Below are positions 1 to 5,200 of a stretch of 5,200 nt of DNA, in pieces (position 1 is the stretch's first letter; every line of letters begins with the position of its first letter). The position numbers were made by a program, and so were the translations under genes. The notes under the pieces are model-generated. The model did no database searches. It was not told the origin of the DNA and worked only from the letters and a program-made list of their open reading frames with translations. Source of the DNA: Desulfuromusa sp. (lineage in GTDB: Bacteria; Desulfobacterota; Desulfuromonadia; Desulfuromonadales; Geopsychrobacteraceae); assembly GCA_030590745.1 (NCBI GenBank), contig JAUVCS010000090.1, positions 1 to 5,200 of the forward strand. The letters run 5' to 3'.

Positions 1-1
1 C

Positions 2-409
2 GGAGAAACAACCGTCACTGTCAAGAAGGAGCAGATTGTCGATATCTGCACTTTCATGCGTGATGAGTTAGGTTACAATTTGCTTTGCGATCTTTGCGGG
101 GTTGATTATATGGGCAAGTCACCACGCTTCATGGTGGTTTACAACCTCTATAATATCACGACAAAACAACGCATTCGGATCAAGGCACCAGTCGAAGAGC
201 AGAATGCCAATATTGATACCGTCAGCACCGTCTGGGGAACTGCCAACTGGCATGAGCGTGAGTGTTGGGATCTGCTGGGGATTAAATTTAACAACCATCC
301 CGATCTGCGGCGTATCCTGATGCCTGCTGACTGGGAAGGGCACCCGTTGCGCAAGGACTACCCAGTGCAGGGGCCGGATCGTGAGCCTTATAAGGGTCGA
401 CTTTCCTAA
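2..409 (+). CDS. nuoC: NuoC, complex I 30-kDa-type subunit (5' partial)
   Basis: This is the C-terminal part of the 30-kDa-type subunit of complex I, a structural protein of the peripheral arm that packs against NuoD and NuoB. The reading frame is open from base 2, so the ATG at 56 is an internal methionine and the true start lies upstream. The 18 residues before it continue the family fold. Of the 135 visible residues, positions 85-106 carry the 30-kDa subunit signature: ERE, two residues, D, two leucines, six residues, then HPDLRRIL. The conserved tail, with a DWEGHPLRKDYP block, follows at about 109-121. The gene ends with TAA at 407-409, and 41 bases separate it from nuoD. NuoC is a stand-alone protein here, unlike the NuoCD fusion of E. 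coli. Roughly 20-30 N-terminal residues are probably missing, judged from typical family length. Identity is secure. Confidence 0.96.
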   Translation, partial: GETTVTVKKEQIVDICTFMRDELGYNLLCDLCGVDYMGKSPRFMVVYNLYNITTKQRIRIKAPVEEQNANIDTVSTVWGTANWHERECWDLLGIKFNNHPDLRRILMPADWEGHPLRKDYPVQGPDREPYKGRLS

Positions 410-436
410 CGAAAACGCTTTAGACACTCCTTAATC

Positions 437-444
437 GGACGAGG
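437..444 (+). promoter_or_regulatory. Shine-Dalgarno of nuoD
   Basis: The purine-rich GGACGAGG ends six bases before the ATG at 451, a normal spacing. It supports that ATG as the nuoD start; the next in-frame methionine is at residue 8, already close to the conserved quinone-site motif. Confidence 0.7.
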
Positions 445-450
445 CATATA

Positions 451-1632
451 ATGGCAGCAAATACCGAAACAATGACCATCAACATGGGACCTCAACACCC
501 GTCAACGCACGGTGTGTTGCAGTTGATCCTTGAACTCGATGGCGAAATTGTGGTGAAGGCGACCCCGCATATCGGTTTTTTACACCGGGGGATTGAGAAG
601 CTTTCTGAGCATCGTACCTATCATCAGATCATTCCACTGACTGACCGCCTTGATTATCTGGCACCGATGAGTAACAACCTCGGCTATGTATTAGCGGTTG
701 AAAAGTTACTTGGAATTACTGACGAAATCCCGGAGCGGGTACAACGGATCCGGGTCATCATGACTGAATTGACCCGCCTTAAGAGTCACCTGGTGTGGCT
801 GGCTTGTCACGCCCTTGATATCGGTGCAATGACGGTATTTCTCTATTGTTTCCGCGAGCGTGAATGTATCACCGATATCTATGAAAAAGTATCTGGAGCG
901 CGGATGACCTCCAATTACTTCCGGGTTGGTGGTCTTGCTGACGATCTCCCGGATGGTCTTGAGGGGGATATTCGTGCTTTTGCTGAATCGATTCCTGAGC
1001 ATATTGAAGAATATGAAGGTTTGCTGACCGGTAACCGGATCTGGCAGAAACGTACCATCGGGGTTGGCGAAATCAGTGCTGAGGCAGCTATTGATATCGG
1101 CATTACCGGTCCATCATTGCGGGCTTCCGGGGTTGATTGGGATCTACGCCGTGATAATCCTTACAGTGGTTACGAAGATTATGACTTTGACGTTCCAGTC
1201 AGAACCGGCTGTGATACTTTTGATCGTTATCGGGTGCGCCTTGATGAGATGCTTCAGTCTGCCCGTATCATCCTGCAGGCATTGGATAAGCTGAAACCAG
1301 GGCCAATTCTGGCTGATTGTCCCAAGGTGGTCCTGCCACCCAAACAGGATGTTGTCAATAACATTGAGAGTTTGATTCACCACTTCAAGATTGTTACCGA
1401 AGGGTTCAAGACCGAGCCAGGTGAGATTTACCAAGGAGTCGAAGCACCTAAGGGTGAACTTGGTTTTTATCTTATTGCTGATGGCTCAGCTTATCCGTTC
1501 AGAATGAAGATCCGGCCACCATCCTTTGTCAACCTGCAAGGACTGCCACAGATGGTTGAAGGAAAATTACTGGCCGATGTTATTGCCGTGATTGGTACGC
1601 TCGATATTGTTCTTGGTGAAATCGACCGTTAG
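451..1632 (+). CDS. nuoD: NuoD, complex I 49-kDa-type subunit
   Basis: NuoD (393 residues) is the 49-kDa-type subunit of complex I. It is descended from the large subunit of [NiFe] hydrogenases and, with NuoB and NuoH, forms the quinone-reduction site at the base of the peripheral arm. Full length is visible. The N-terminal loop GPQHPSTHGV (13-22) holds His20, and Tyr69 lies in DRLDYL. Their spacing of 49 residues matches the quinone-ligand pair His38/Tyr87 of Thermus Nqo4 and His59/Tyr108 of the bovine subunit, so the quinone site looks intact. The family signature LHRGIEKLSEHR is at 44-55. The C-terminus has the usual RPPSFVNLQGLP block and ends in DIVLGEIDR. The hydrogenase nickel-binding cysteine motifs are absent, as expected. 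In canonical operons nuoE, nuoF and nuoG follow; here nuoH comes next after 98 bases. Confidence 0.98.
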   Translation: MAANTETMTINMGPQHPSTHGVLQLILELDGEIVVKATPHIGFLHRGIEKLSEHRTYHQIIPLTDRLDYLAPMSNNLGYVLAVEKLLGITDEIPERVQRIRVIMTELTRLKSHLVWLACHALDIGAMTVFLYCFRERECITDIYEKVSGARMTSNYFRVGGLADDLPDGLEGDIRAFAESIPEHIEEYEGLLTGNRIWQKRTIGVGEISAEAAIDIGITGPSLRASGVDWDLRRDNPYSGYEDYDFDVPVRTGCDTFDRYRVRLDEMLQSARIILQALDKLKPGPILADCPKVVLPPKQDVVNNIESLIHHFKIVTEGFKTEPGEIYQGVEAPKGELGFYLIADGSAYPFRMKIRPPSFVNLQGLPQMVEGKLLADVIAVIGTLDIVLGEIDR

Positions 1633-1668
1633 TCGATTCGCCTGACGCAATTTTAAATATATTGGATT

Positions 1669-1690
1669 GCTGGTAGGTTTTTCTATCAGC
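1669..1690 (+). other. Small stem-loop in the nuoD-nuoH spacer
   Basis: GCTGGTAG (1669-1676) can pair with CTATCAGC (1683-1690), giving eight pairs including one G-U, around a six-base loop of G and five T. No T-run follows the second arm, so it is not a Rho-independent terminator. It could be an mRNA processing or stability element between the nuoCD and nuoH segments. That role is inference, and a chance hairpin of this size is quite possible. Confidence 0.4.
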
Positions 1691-1720
1691 TGCAAACGGC
1701 AGAGATGCCATAGACTGATG

Positions 1721-1730
1721 AAGGAAGAGG
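1721..1730 (+). promoter_or_regulatory. Ribosome-binding site of nuoH, two possible starts
   Basis: AAGGAAGAGG directly abuts the ATG at 1731, and a second in-frame ATG lies at 1737. AAGGA (1721-1725) is five bases from the first ATG, while GAGG (1727-1730) is six bases from the second. Both pairings are acceptable, so the start is either 1731 (354 residues) or 1737 (352 residues). Only the first two residues are affected. Confidence 0.65.
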
Positions 1731-2795
1731 ATGGTCATGACGCCAGAAGTTCTGACACTCTCGGAAACACCCTGGTTATTTACAGGGGTCATGTTGGTAA
1801 AGATTATCGTGGCTTTTGTAGCGACGCTGTTGATTGTCGCCTATGCGACCTACGCAGAGCGTAAGATAATTGGCAGAATGCAGAGCCGGATGGGCCCGAA
1901 TATGACTGGGCCAAAAGGACTATTGCAGCCAATTGCCGATGGTTTGAAACTCTTTTTTAAAGAGGATATCATCCCTTCACAAGCTCACTGGTTTGCTTTT
2001 ATCCTTGCTCCGATGATGATTCTGGCTCCCGCTTTTATTTCGATCTCGGTTATCCCTTTCGGTGGGGATCTGCAGTTTACTTATGATGGTACCCTTTACG
2101 CGGTTCCGATGCAGATAACTGATCTCAATATTGGGGTGCTGTTCATTGTCGCAATGGCCGGTCTTGGAGTTTACGGGATCGTACTGGCCGGGCTGGCATC
2201 CAACAGTAAGTACGCATTACTTGGTGGTATTCGCTCAACGGCACAGATGATTTCTTATGAACTTGCTGTTGGCCTCTCGATAGTTGCCATTTTCATGCTT
2301 TCAGAAACCCTCAGTTTACGTGGGATTGTGGCGGCACAACAGCAGCCTCTCTGGGGCCTTGAATCTGTCAGTTTTATTCCGAACTGGTACATCTTCTGCC
2401 AACCTTTGGCATTTGTACTGTTCGTTATCGGTTCTATGGCTGAAATTAACCGGACTCCGTTTGATTTGCCCGAAGCTGAGACCGAGCTGGTTTCCGGTTT
2501 CTGTACCGAATATTCCGCCATGAAATACGCGCTGTTCTTTATGGCTGAATATGCCAATATGATTACTGTATCTGCGATTGCTTCAACACTGTTTCTTGGT
2601 GGCTGGGGTGGGCCATTCTATGGCTGGATAAATTTTCTGATTAAAGTATTTGCATTCATGTTCTTCTTCATCTGGATTCGGGCGACCTTCCCGCGTCTTC
2701 GTTACGACCAGTTGATGTTCCTGGGTTGGAAAATTATGCTCCCGTTGGCACTTGTGAATATTGTGATCACGGGTATTGCCATTCTGCTCTGGTAG
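1731..2795 (+). CDS. nuoH: NuoH, complex I ND1-type membrane subunit
   Basis: NuoH (354 residues) is the ND1 homologue. It is the membrane subunit that anchors the peripheral arm, forms the membrane side of the quinone-entry tunnel and starts the proton-coupling path. Both family signatures are present: the first at residues 63-78 (GLLQPIADGLKLFFKE) and the second at 243-256 (PFDLPEAETELVSG), which lies on the acidic loop facing NuoD and NuoB. The conserved AERK loop (42-45) and the IRATFPRLRYDQLM block (316-329) are also intact. About eight hydrophobic segments are visible, near 17-40, 84-108, 132-155, 173-193, 221-238, 265-290, 300-318 and 333-353. Length is slightly above the usual 325-350. 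The start may be ATG 1731 or ATG 1737. The TAG stop is followed after 27 bases by nuoI. Confidence 0.97.
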   Translation: MVMTPEVLTLSETPWLFTGVMLVKIIVAFVATLLIVAYATYAERKIIGRMQSRMGPNMTGPKGLLQPIADGLKLFFKEDIIPSQAHWFAFILAPMMILAPAFISISVIPFGGDLQFTYDGTLYAVPMQITDLNIGVLFIVAMAGLGVYGIVLAGLASNSKYALLGGIRSTAQMISYELAVGLSIVAIFMLSETLSLRGIVAAQQQPLWGLESVSFIPNWYIFCQPLAFVLFVIGSMAEINRTPFDLPEAETELVSGFCTEYSAMKYALFFMAEYANMITVSAIASTLFLGGWGGPFYGWINFLIKVFAFMFFFIWIRATFPRLRYDQLMFLGWKIMLPLALVNIVITGIAILLW

Positions 2796-2812
2796 TAACC
2801 ACACGTTACGTA

Positions 2813-2817
2813 GAGGA
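2813..2817 (+). promoter_or_regulatory. Shine-Dalgarno of nuoI
   Basis: GAGGA lies five bases before the ATG at 2823 and supports that start. It sits inside the 27-base gap after nuoH. Confidence 0.65.
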
Positions 2818-2822
2818 TAGAT

Positions 2823-3221
2823 ATGTTTAAAGAGTTTGCCAAAGGCTTGAGTATTACGCTGAAGCATCTGTTGCCGGGGAACTGCACCACAGTACAGTAC
2901 CCGAAACAAAAGCTGGAAATGGCTCCCCGTTTCCGCGGGCTGCATCGTCTGATTTCGACCGAGCACCGTGAAAAATGTGTCGCTTGCTATCTTTGCCCGA
3001 CAGTTTGCCCGGCAAAATGTATCACCGTTGTTGCAGCGGAAAACGAAGCGGGCGAAAAATATCCGGAAGTTTTTGAAATCGATATGCTGCGTTGTATTTT
3101 CTGTGGCTACTGTGTTGAAGCTTGTCCGATGGAAGCAATTGAAATGACCAGTGCTTACGAAATGGCAAACTTTAGCCGCGATGATTTTGACTTTGGTAAA
3201 GAACGTCTTCTCAAGTCGTAA
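2823..3221 (+). CDS. nuoI: NuoI, complex I 8Fe ferredoxin-like subunit
   Basis: NuoI (132 residues) is the TYKY-type subunit. It carries electrons through clusters N6a and N6b towards the terminal N2 cluster in NuoB. Two ferredoxin motifs are visible: Cys52, Cys55, Cys58 and Cys62-Pro63, then Cys91, Cys94, Cys97 and Cys101-Pro102. As in bacterial ferredoxins, the last cysteine of each motif is expected to ligate the other cluster. An extra Cys66 and a Cys21 are also present, with no role I can assign. The N-terminal 20 residues form the amphipathic anchoring helix region, followed by a YP-containing stretch and a PRFRGLH block typical of the family. At 132 residues it is shorter than E. coli NuoI (180), a compact form found in several bacterial groups. 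Both cluster motifs are complete, so electron transfer is expected to work. Confidence 0.97.
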   Translation: MFKEFAKGLSITLKHLLPGNCTTVQYPKQKLEMAPRFRGLHRLISTEHREKCVACYLCPTVCPAKCITVVAAENEAGEKYPEVFEIDMLRCIFCGYCVEACPMEAIEMTSAYEMANFSRDDFDFGKERLLKS

Positions 3222-3222
3222 G

Positions 3223-3228
3223 AAGGAG
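3223..3228 (+). promoter_or_regulatory. Shine-Dalgarno of nuoJ with long spacer
   Basis: AAGGAG begins just after the nuoI stop and lies 11 bases before the ATG at 3240, longer than the usual 5-9. No closer in-frame ATG, GTG or TTG exists, and the next methionine is at residue 46, inside the protein. The start is therefore firm despite the long spacing. Confidence 0.6.
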
Positions 3229-3239
3229 CTCAAGTTATC

Positions 3240-3743
3240 ATGGAAGCGATTCTTTTTTATCTCACTGCGACGGTTGCAATCATTTCGGCAGTTTTTGTCA
3301 CTCAATGTCGAAATCCGATCAACAGCGCATTGAATCTGATTACTACTTTTCTTTGTCTGGCGGTGTTTTACATCATGTTGGAATCTCCTTTCATGGCTGC
3401 TATTCAAATTATGGTTTATGCCGGGGCGATCATGGTGCTGATTGTTTTTGTCATCATGTTACTGAATCTTGGCTTGGCAGTGAAAGAGCGCTACACGCAT
3501 GGAATCGCCGGGGCAGGAGTTCTTTCGGCACTGATCCTCTTTGTTGCTAATTACTTTATCAGATATGGTGAAGCGACCGGAACCGGCGGCAGTGTGACCA
3601 GTGAAGTTATCTCAAGTTATGGCCACACGGAACTGATTGGTCGGGCCATGTTTGTTGACTTTTTGCTCCCCTTTGAGATTGCCTCGATCCTGTTGCTGGT
3701 TGCAATTGTCGGTGCTGTTATCCTCTCAAAACGCGAAGTTTAA
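3240..3743 (+). CDS. nuoJ: NuoJ, complex I ND6-type membrane subunit
   Basis: NuoJ (167 residues) is the ND6 homologue. This membrane subunit sits between NuoH and NuoK, and its third helix contains the pi-bulge that helps transmit coupling along the membrane arm. The strongly conserved VYAGAIMVLIVFVIMLLN stretch (59-76) is intact, including Tyr60 and Gly62. The early CRNPINSAL block (23-31) and the late LLPFEIASILLLVAIVGAVIL block (142-162) are also family hallmarks. Five hydrophobic segments are visible, near 2-21, 29-47, 51-77, 87-107 and 141-162, the usual ND6 topology. The region 110-135 is a hydrophilic loop rich in Gly, Ser and Thr and shows no recognised motif. The gene starts 18 bases after nuoI and ends 25 bases before nuoK. 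Length is normal for bacterial NuoJ. Confidence 0.96.
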   Translation: MEAILFYLTATVAIISAVFVTQCRNPINSALNLITTFLCLAVFYIMLESPFMAAIQIMVYAGAIMVLIVFVIMLLNLGLAVKERYTHGIAGAGVLSALILFVANYFIRYGEATGTGGSVTSEVISSYGHTELIGRAMFVDFLLPFEIASILLLVAIVGAVILSKREV

Positions 3744-3756
3744 TCGAGTTTAGCTC

Positions 3757-3761
3757 GGGAG
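3757..3761 (+). promoter_or_regulatory. Shine-Dalgarno that fixes the nuoK start
   Basis: GGGAG lies seven bases before the ATG at 3769 but only one base before an in-frame TTG at 3763. The spacing favours the ATG and gives a protein of exactly 100 residues, the standard NuoK length. Confidence 0.7.
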
Positions 3762-3768
3762 ATTGATC

Positions 3769-4071
3769 ATGATTACCGTAAATCACTACTTATTGTTGAG
3801 TGCTATTCTGTTTGCCATCGGAACATTTGGTGTGCTCACGCGGAAAAATGCCATTGTTATTTTCATGTGCATTGAGGTGATGCTCAATTCGGTGAACCTG
3901 ACCTTTATTGCCCTGTCACGTCACGTCGGCAATATGGATGGTCAGATTTTTGTATTTTTTGTTATGACGGTTGCTGCTGCTGAAGCAGCTGTCGGGTTAG
4001 CGCTGATGATTGCATTCTTTCGTAATAAAGAATCGATCGATACCGACGATTTCAACATGCTCAAATGGTGA
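3769..4071 (+). CDS. nuoK: NuoK, complex I ND4L-type membrane subunit
   Basis: NuoK (100 residues) is the ND4L homologue, a three-helix membrane subunit in the chain of charged residues that couples quinone chemistry to proton pumping. The two essential membrane glutamates fall at the same numbers as in E. coli NuoK: Glu36 in the [11 protein letters not shown] block of helix 2, and Glu72 in the [11 protein letters not shown] block of helix 3. Hydrophobic segments lie near 3-23, 27-50 and 60-85. The ATG at 3769 is chosen over an upstream in-frame TTG at 3763 because of Shine-Dalgarno spacing, standard length and residue numbering. The gene starts 25 bases after nuoJ. It is followed by an unusually long non-coding gap before nuoL. 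Confidence 0.97.
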   Translation: MITVNHYLLLSAILFAIGTFGVLTRKNAIVIFMCIEVMLNSVNLTFIALSRHVGNMDGQIFVFFVMTVAAAEAAVGLALMIAFFRNKESIDTDDFNMLKW

Positions 4072-4103
4072 TAGCGTTGCAAAAAGTCCGACTTACTGTG
4101 TTA

Positions 4104-4163
4104 CAGCGTTTTTTCAGGATCTCGACATACAATGTGTATGTCTTCACCCCTGAAAACCCGCTG
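4104..4163 (+). repeat. 60-base nested imperfect palindrome
   Basis: The outer arms are CAGCG-TT-TTTTCAGG (4104-4118) and CCTGAAAA-CC-CGCTG (4149-4163). They give thirteen Watson-Crick pairs broken by one 2x2 mismatch. Inside lies a perfect eight-base inverted repeat, GACATACA (4124-4131) and TGTATGTC (4135-4142), around ATG. The arms share one centre near 4133, separated by a 5/6-base internal loop. As RNA this would be one long hairpin; as DNA the inner part resembles a site for a dimeric protein. No T-run follows, and I see no flanking target duplication, so neither terminator nor mobile element is supported. Confidence 0.75.
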
Positions 4164-4174
4164 CGCCTTGTAAG

Positions 4175-4210
4175 ACGAAAATTTTGCTTAGCTATCTCGC
4201 AAATTTTTGT
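4175..4210 (+). repeat. A+T-rich inverted repeat
   Basis: ACGAAAATTTTGC (4175-4187) can pair with GCAAATTTTTGT (4199-4210), giving twelve pairs with one bulged T and one G-U, around an 11-base loop (4188-4198). The stem is mostly A-T and therefore weak. No T-run follows, so it is not a standard terminator. It lies 11 bases after the larger palindrome. Confidence 0.5.
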
Positions 4211-4221
4211 AAGTGCATCAA

Positions 4222-4244
4222 GTAAAAGACATTTCCACTTTTAC
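4222..4244 (+). repeat. Short inverted repeat upstream of nuoL
   Basis: GTAAAAG (4222-4228) and CTTTTAC (4238-4244) form a perfect seven-base inverted repeat around a nine-base loop. It ends 16 bases before the nuoL Shine-Dalgarno, so a folded form would leave that site free. Function unknown; a chance match is possible for this length. Confidence 0.45.
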
Positions 4245-4260
4245 GGGTGTTTCAGCTAAT

Positions 4261-4265
4261 AGGAG
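4261..4265 (+). promoter_or_regulatory. Shine-Dalgarno of nuoL
   Basis: AGGAG lies six bases before the ATG at 4272, the strongest motif and spacing in the window. It fixes the nuoL start despite the long gap upstream. Confidence 0.8.
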
Positions 4266-4271
4266 AGTTTG

Positions 4272-5200
4272 ATGTACAGTAATCTGTGGCTCATCCCATT
4301 CTTCCCACTGATCGGGTCGATTTTTAACGGCTTGTTTGGCAAGAAGATCAAAAATGAAGCGGTGATTGGCGGTATTGCTACCGGCCTGATGTTCCTTTCA
4401 TTTTTGGTTGCCGCGCAAAACCTTTTCAAATTGCTAGGCGATACAGAAAAAGTTCATGAGCTTGTCATCGGATCCTGGATGTCAGTCGGCAACTTTCAGC
4501 TCGATTGGGAGTTACTGTTAGATCCCTTGTCAGCAGTGATGATCATGGTGGTTACTGGTGTTGGTACCCTGATTCACTTGTACTCAATCGGCTACATGCA
4601 CGGTGAGGAGGGCTACTACCGCTTTTTTTGCTACATGAACCTGTTTGCGTTTTCCATGTTGATGCTGGTTCTTGGTGGTAATGCGCTGGTCATGTTCATC
4701 GGTTGGGAGGGCGTTGGTCTCTGCTCTTATCTGCTGATCGGCTATTACTACGAAAAGAAGAGTGCCAGTACGGCGGCGAACAAAGCGTTTATCGTTAACC
4801 GCATTGGTGATTTTGGTTTCCTCTGTGGTTTGCTAACCCTCTTTTGGGCACTGGCTGAAAAAGGGGTATGGACTCTTAACTTTGTAAAGATTGCTGAGAG
4901 TGGTCATCTACTTGAGTCTGGCGGTTTATTGATTACAGTTGTCACCCTCTGTTTCTTTCTTGGTGCAACAGGTAAATCGGCACAGATTCCCTTATTCACT
5001 TGGCTCCCTGATGCGATGGAAGGACCCACTCCGGTTTCAGCATTGATCCATGCAGCGACCATGGTTACGGCTGGTGTTTACATGATCGCTCGAATGAATG
5101 GTCTGTTTGCCATGGCGCCGGCAACCATGATGACGATTGCTATTGTTGGTGGTCTGACCGCATTTTTTGCTGCGACTATTGGTCTGGCACAAAATGATAT
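4272..5200 (+). CDS. nuoL: NuoL, complex I ND5-type antiporter-like subunit (3' partial)
   Basis: This is the first 309 residues of NuoL, the ND5 homologue and distal antiporter-like proton-translocating subunit of the membrane arm. The full protein usually exceeds 600 residues, so about half is visible. The frame stays open to the window end. Key residues align by motif with E. coli NuoL: Glu146 in GWEGVGLCSYLLIG (Glu144 in E. coli), Asp180 in NRIGD (Asp178), and Lys235 in GATGKSAQIPL (Lys229). The proton-antiporter core block GPTPVSALIHAATMVTAGVY (251-270) includes the conserved His260. Many hydrophobic segments are visible, for example near 5-22, 30-53, 84-105, 116-157 and 217-233. The long lateral helix and C-terminal part lie outside the window. 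The gene is separated from nuoK by 200 bases with inverted repeats, so its expression may be tuned separately; that is inference. Confidence 0.97.
   Translation, partial: MYSNLWLIPFFPLIGSIFNGLFGKKIKNEAVIGGIATGLMFLSFLVAAQNLFKLLGDTEKVHELVIGSWMSVGNFQLDWELLLDPLSAVMIMVVTGVGTLIHLYSIGYMHGEEGYYRFFCYMNLFAFSMLMLVLGGNALVMFIGWEGVGLCSYLLIGYYYEKKSASTAANKAFIVNRIGDFGFLCGLLTLFWALAEKGVWTLNFVKIAESGHLLESGGLLITVVTLCFFLGATGKSAQIPLFTWLPDAMEGPTPVSALIHAATMVTAGVYMIARMNGLFAMAPATMMTIAIVGGLTAFFAATIGLAQND

Larger units (their letters stand above)
1633..1730 (+). other. nuoD-nuoH spacer, no nuoEFG
   Basis: These 98 bases occupy the place where nuoE, nuoF and nuoG (about 5 kb) sit in 14-gene operons. I find no coding remnant of those genes: no cysteine-rich [2Fe-2S] or FMN-binding sequence appears in any frame. 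The spacer contains an A+T-rich run (about 1651-1663), a short stem-loop (1669-1690) and the nuoH ribosome-binding site at its 3' end. The junction looks clean, without repeats or transposon ends. Confidence 0.8.
4072..4271 (+). other. Long structured nuoK-nuoL intergenic region
   Basis: This 200-base stretch between nuoK and nuoL contrasts with gaps of 18-27 bases among nuoH, I, J and K. I see no convincing gene in it. It contains three successive inverted repeats (4104-4163, 4175-4210, 4222-4244), followed by the nuoL Shine-Dalgarno at 4261-4265. None is followed by a T-run, so no Rho-independent terminator is evident and read-through into nuoL is expected. Weak promoter-like words (TTGCTT 4185-4190 and TGTAAG 4208-4213, 17 bases apart) do not support a promoter call. 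Confidence 0.75.

Noticed and set aside
56..58. ATG at 56 as the start of nuoC
   Set aside because: The frame is open back to base 2 and the upstream residues continue the protein. The ATG also lacks a suitably spaced Shine-Dalgarno, so the gene is truncated by the window edge.
1642..1663. Possible promoter upstream of nuoH (CTGACG and TATATT)
   Set aside because: The spacing is only 10 bases, and no better -35 box lies at the correct distance.
2795..2809. GTAAC/GTTAC inverted repeat between nuoH and nuoI
   Set aside because: Five pairs with a five-base loop and no T-run is at chance level.
2583..3407. A 274-codon open frame on the - strand across the end of nuoH, all of nuoI and the start of nuoJ
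   Set aside because: It lies antisense to three well-supported genes, has no recognisable family features, and its length is explained by the codon use of the sense genes.
3763..3765. TTG at 3763 as the nuoK start
   Set aside because: Only one base separates it from the Shine-Dalgarno. ATG 3769 has good spacing and gives the standard 100 residues with Glu36 and Glu72 at their usual numbers.
4096..4106. CTGT-GTT-ACAG mini-hairpin overlapping the first arm of the large palindrome, as an attenuator-like switch
   Set aside because: Four pairs are too few to compete with the larger structure, and no terminator is present to control.
4185..4213. Possible internal promoter for nuoL (TTGCTT and TGTAAG, 17 bases apart)
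   Set aside because: Only three and four of six bases match the consensus boxes, which is expected by chance in A+T-rich sequence.
4065..4259. A 64-codon + strand open frame starting inside the end of nuoK and covering the intergenic gap
   Set aside because: It has no Shine-Dalgarno and no recognisable motif, and its sequence is dominated by the inverted repeats. It is most likely a chance frame.

Overview
The window is a stretch of a bacterial nuo operon encoding the proton-pumping respiratory complex I (NADH-quinone oxidoreductase type). All genes are on the + strand, tightly spaced, in the order nuoC (5' end outside the window), nuoD, nuoH, nuoI, nuoJ, nuoK, nuoL (3' end outside the window). 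I see no RNA genes, mobile elements, CRISPR arrays, recombination scars or convincing terminators.

Organism: NuoC and NuoD are separate proteins (they are fused in E. coli), NuoI is a short two-cluster form of 132 residues, and base composition looks near 50% G+C by eye. Most genes carry a purine-rich Shine-Dalgarno. This fits a Gram-negative anaerobe or facultative bacterium. The protein style recalls the Desulfuromonadales (Geobacter, Desulfuromonas and Pelobacter relatives), but that placement is recognition from memory, not a computed match.

Layout: positions 2-409 hold the end of nuoC. Positions 451-1632 are nuoD. A 98-base spacer (1633-1730) follows, at the point where nuoE, nuoF and nuoG lie in the canonical 14-gene operon; none of the three is present. 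nuoH (1731-2795), nuoI (2823-3221), nuoJ (3240-3743) and nuoK (3769-4071) follow with gaps of 18-27 bases. A 200-base non-coding gap (4072-4271) with three successive inverted repeats separates nuoK from nuoL, which starts at 4272 and runs off the window.

How the genes work together: NuoC, NuoD and NuoI form the connecting part of the peripheral arm. NuoI carries electrons through two [4Fe-4S] clusters, and NuoD helps form the quinone site together with NuoH. NuoH, NuoJ, NuoK and NuoL are membrane subunits that couple quinone reduction to proton translocation, and the residues needed for this are intact where I can see them. The NADH-oxidising module (NuoEFG) is absent at its usual place. The complex may therefore be an 11-subunit type taking electrons from something other than NADH, or it may use an EFG module encoded elsewhere.

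The region is mostly ordinary core metabolism. The two points worth a second look are the direct nuoD-to-nuoH junction and the structured nuoK-nuoL intergenic region.
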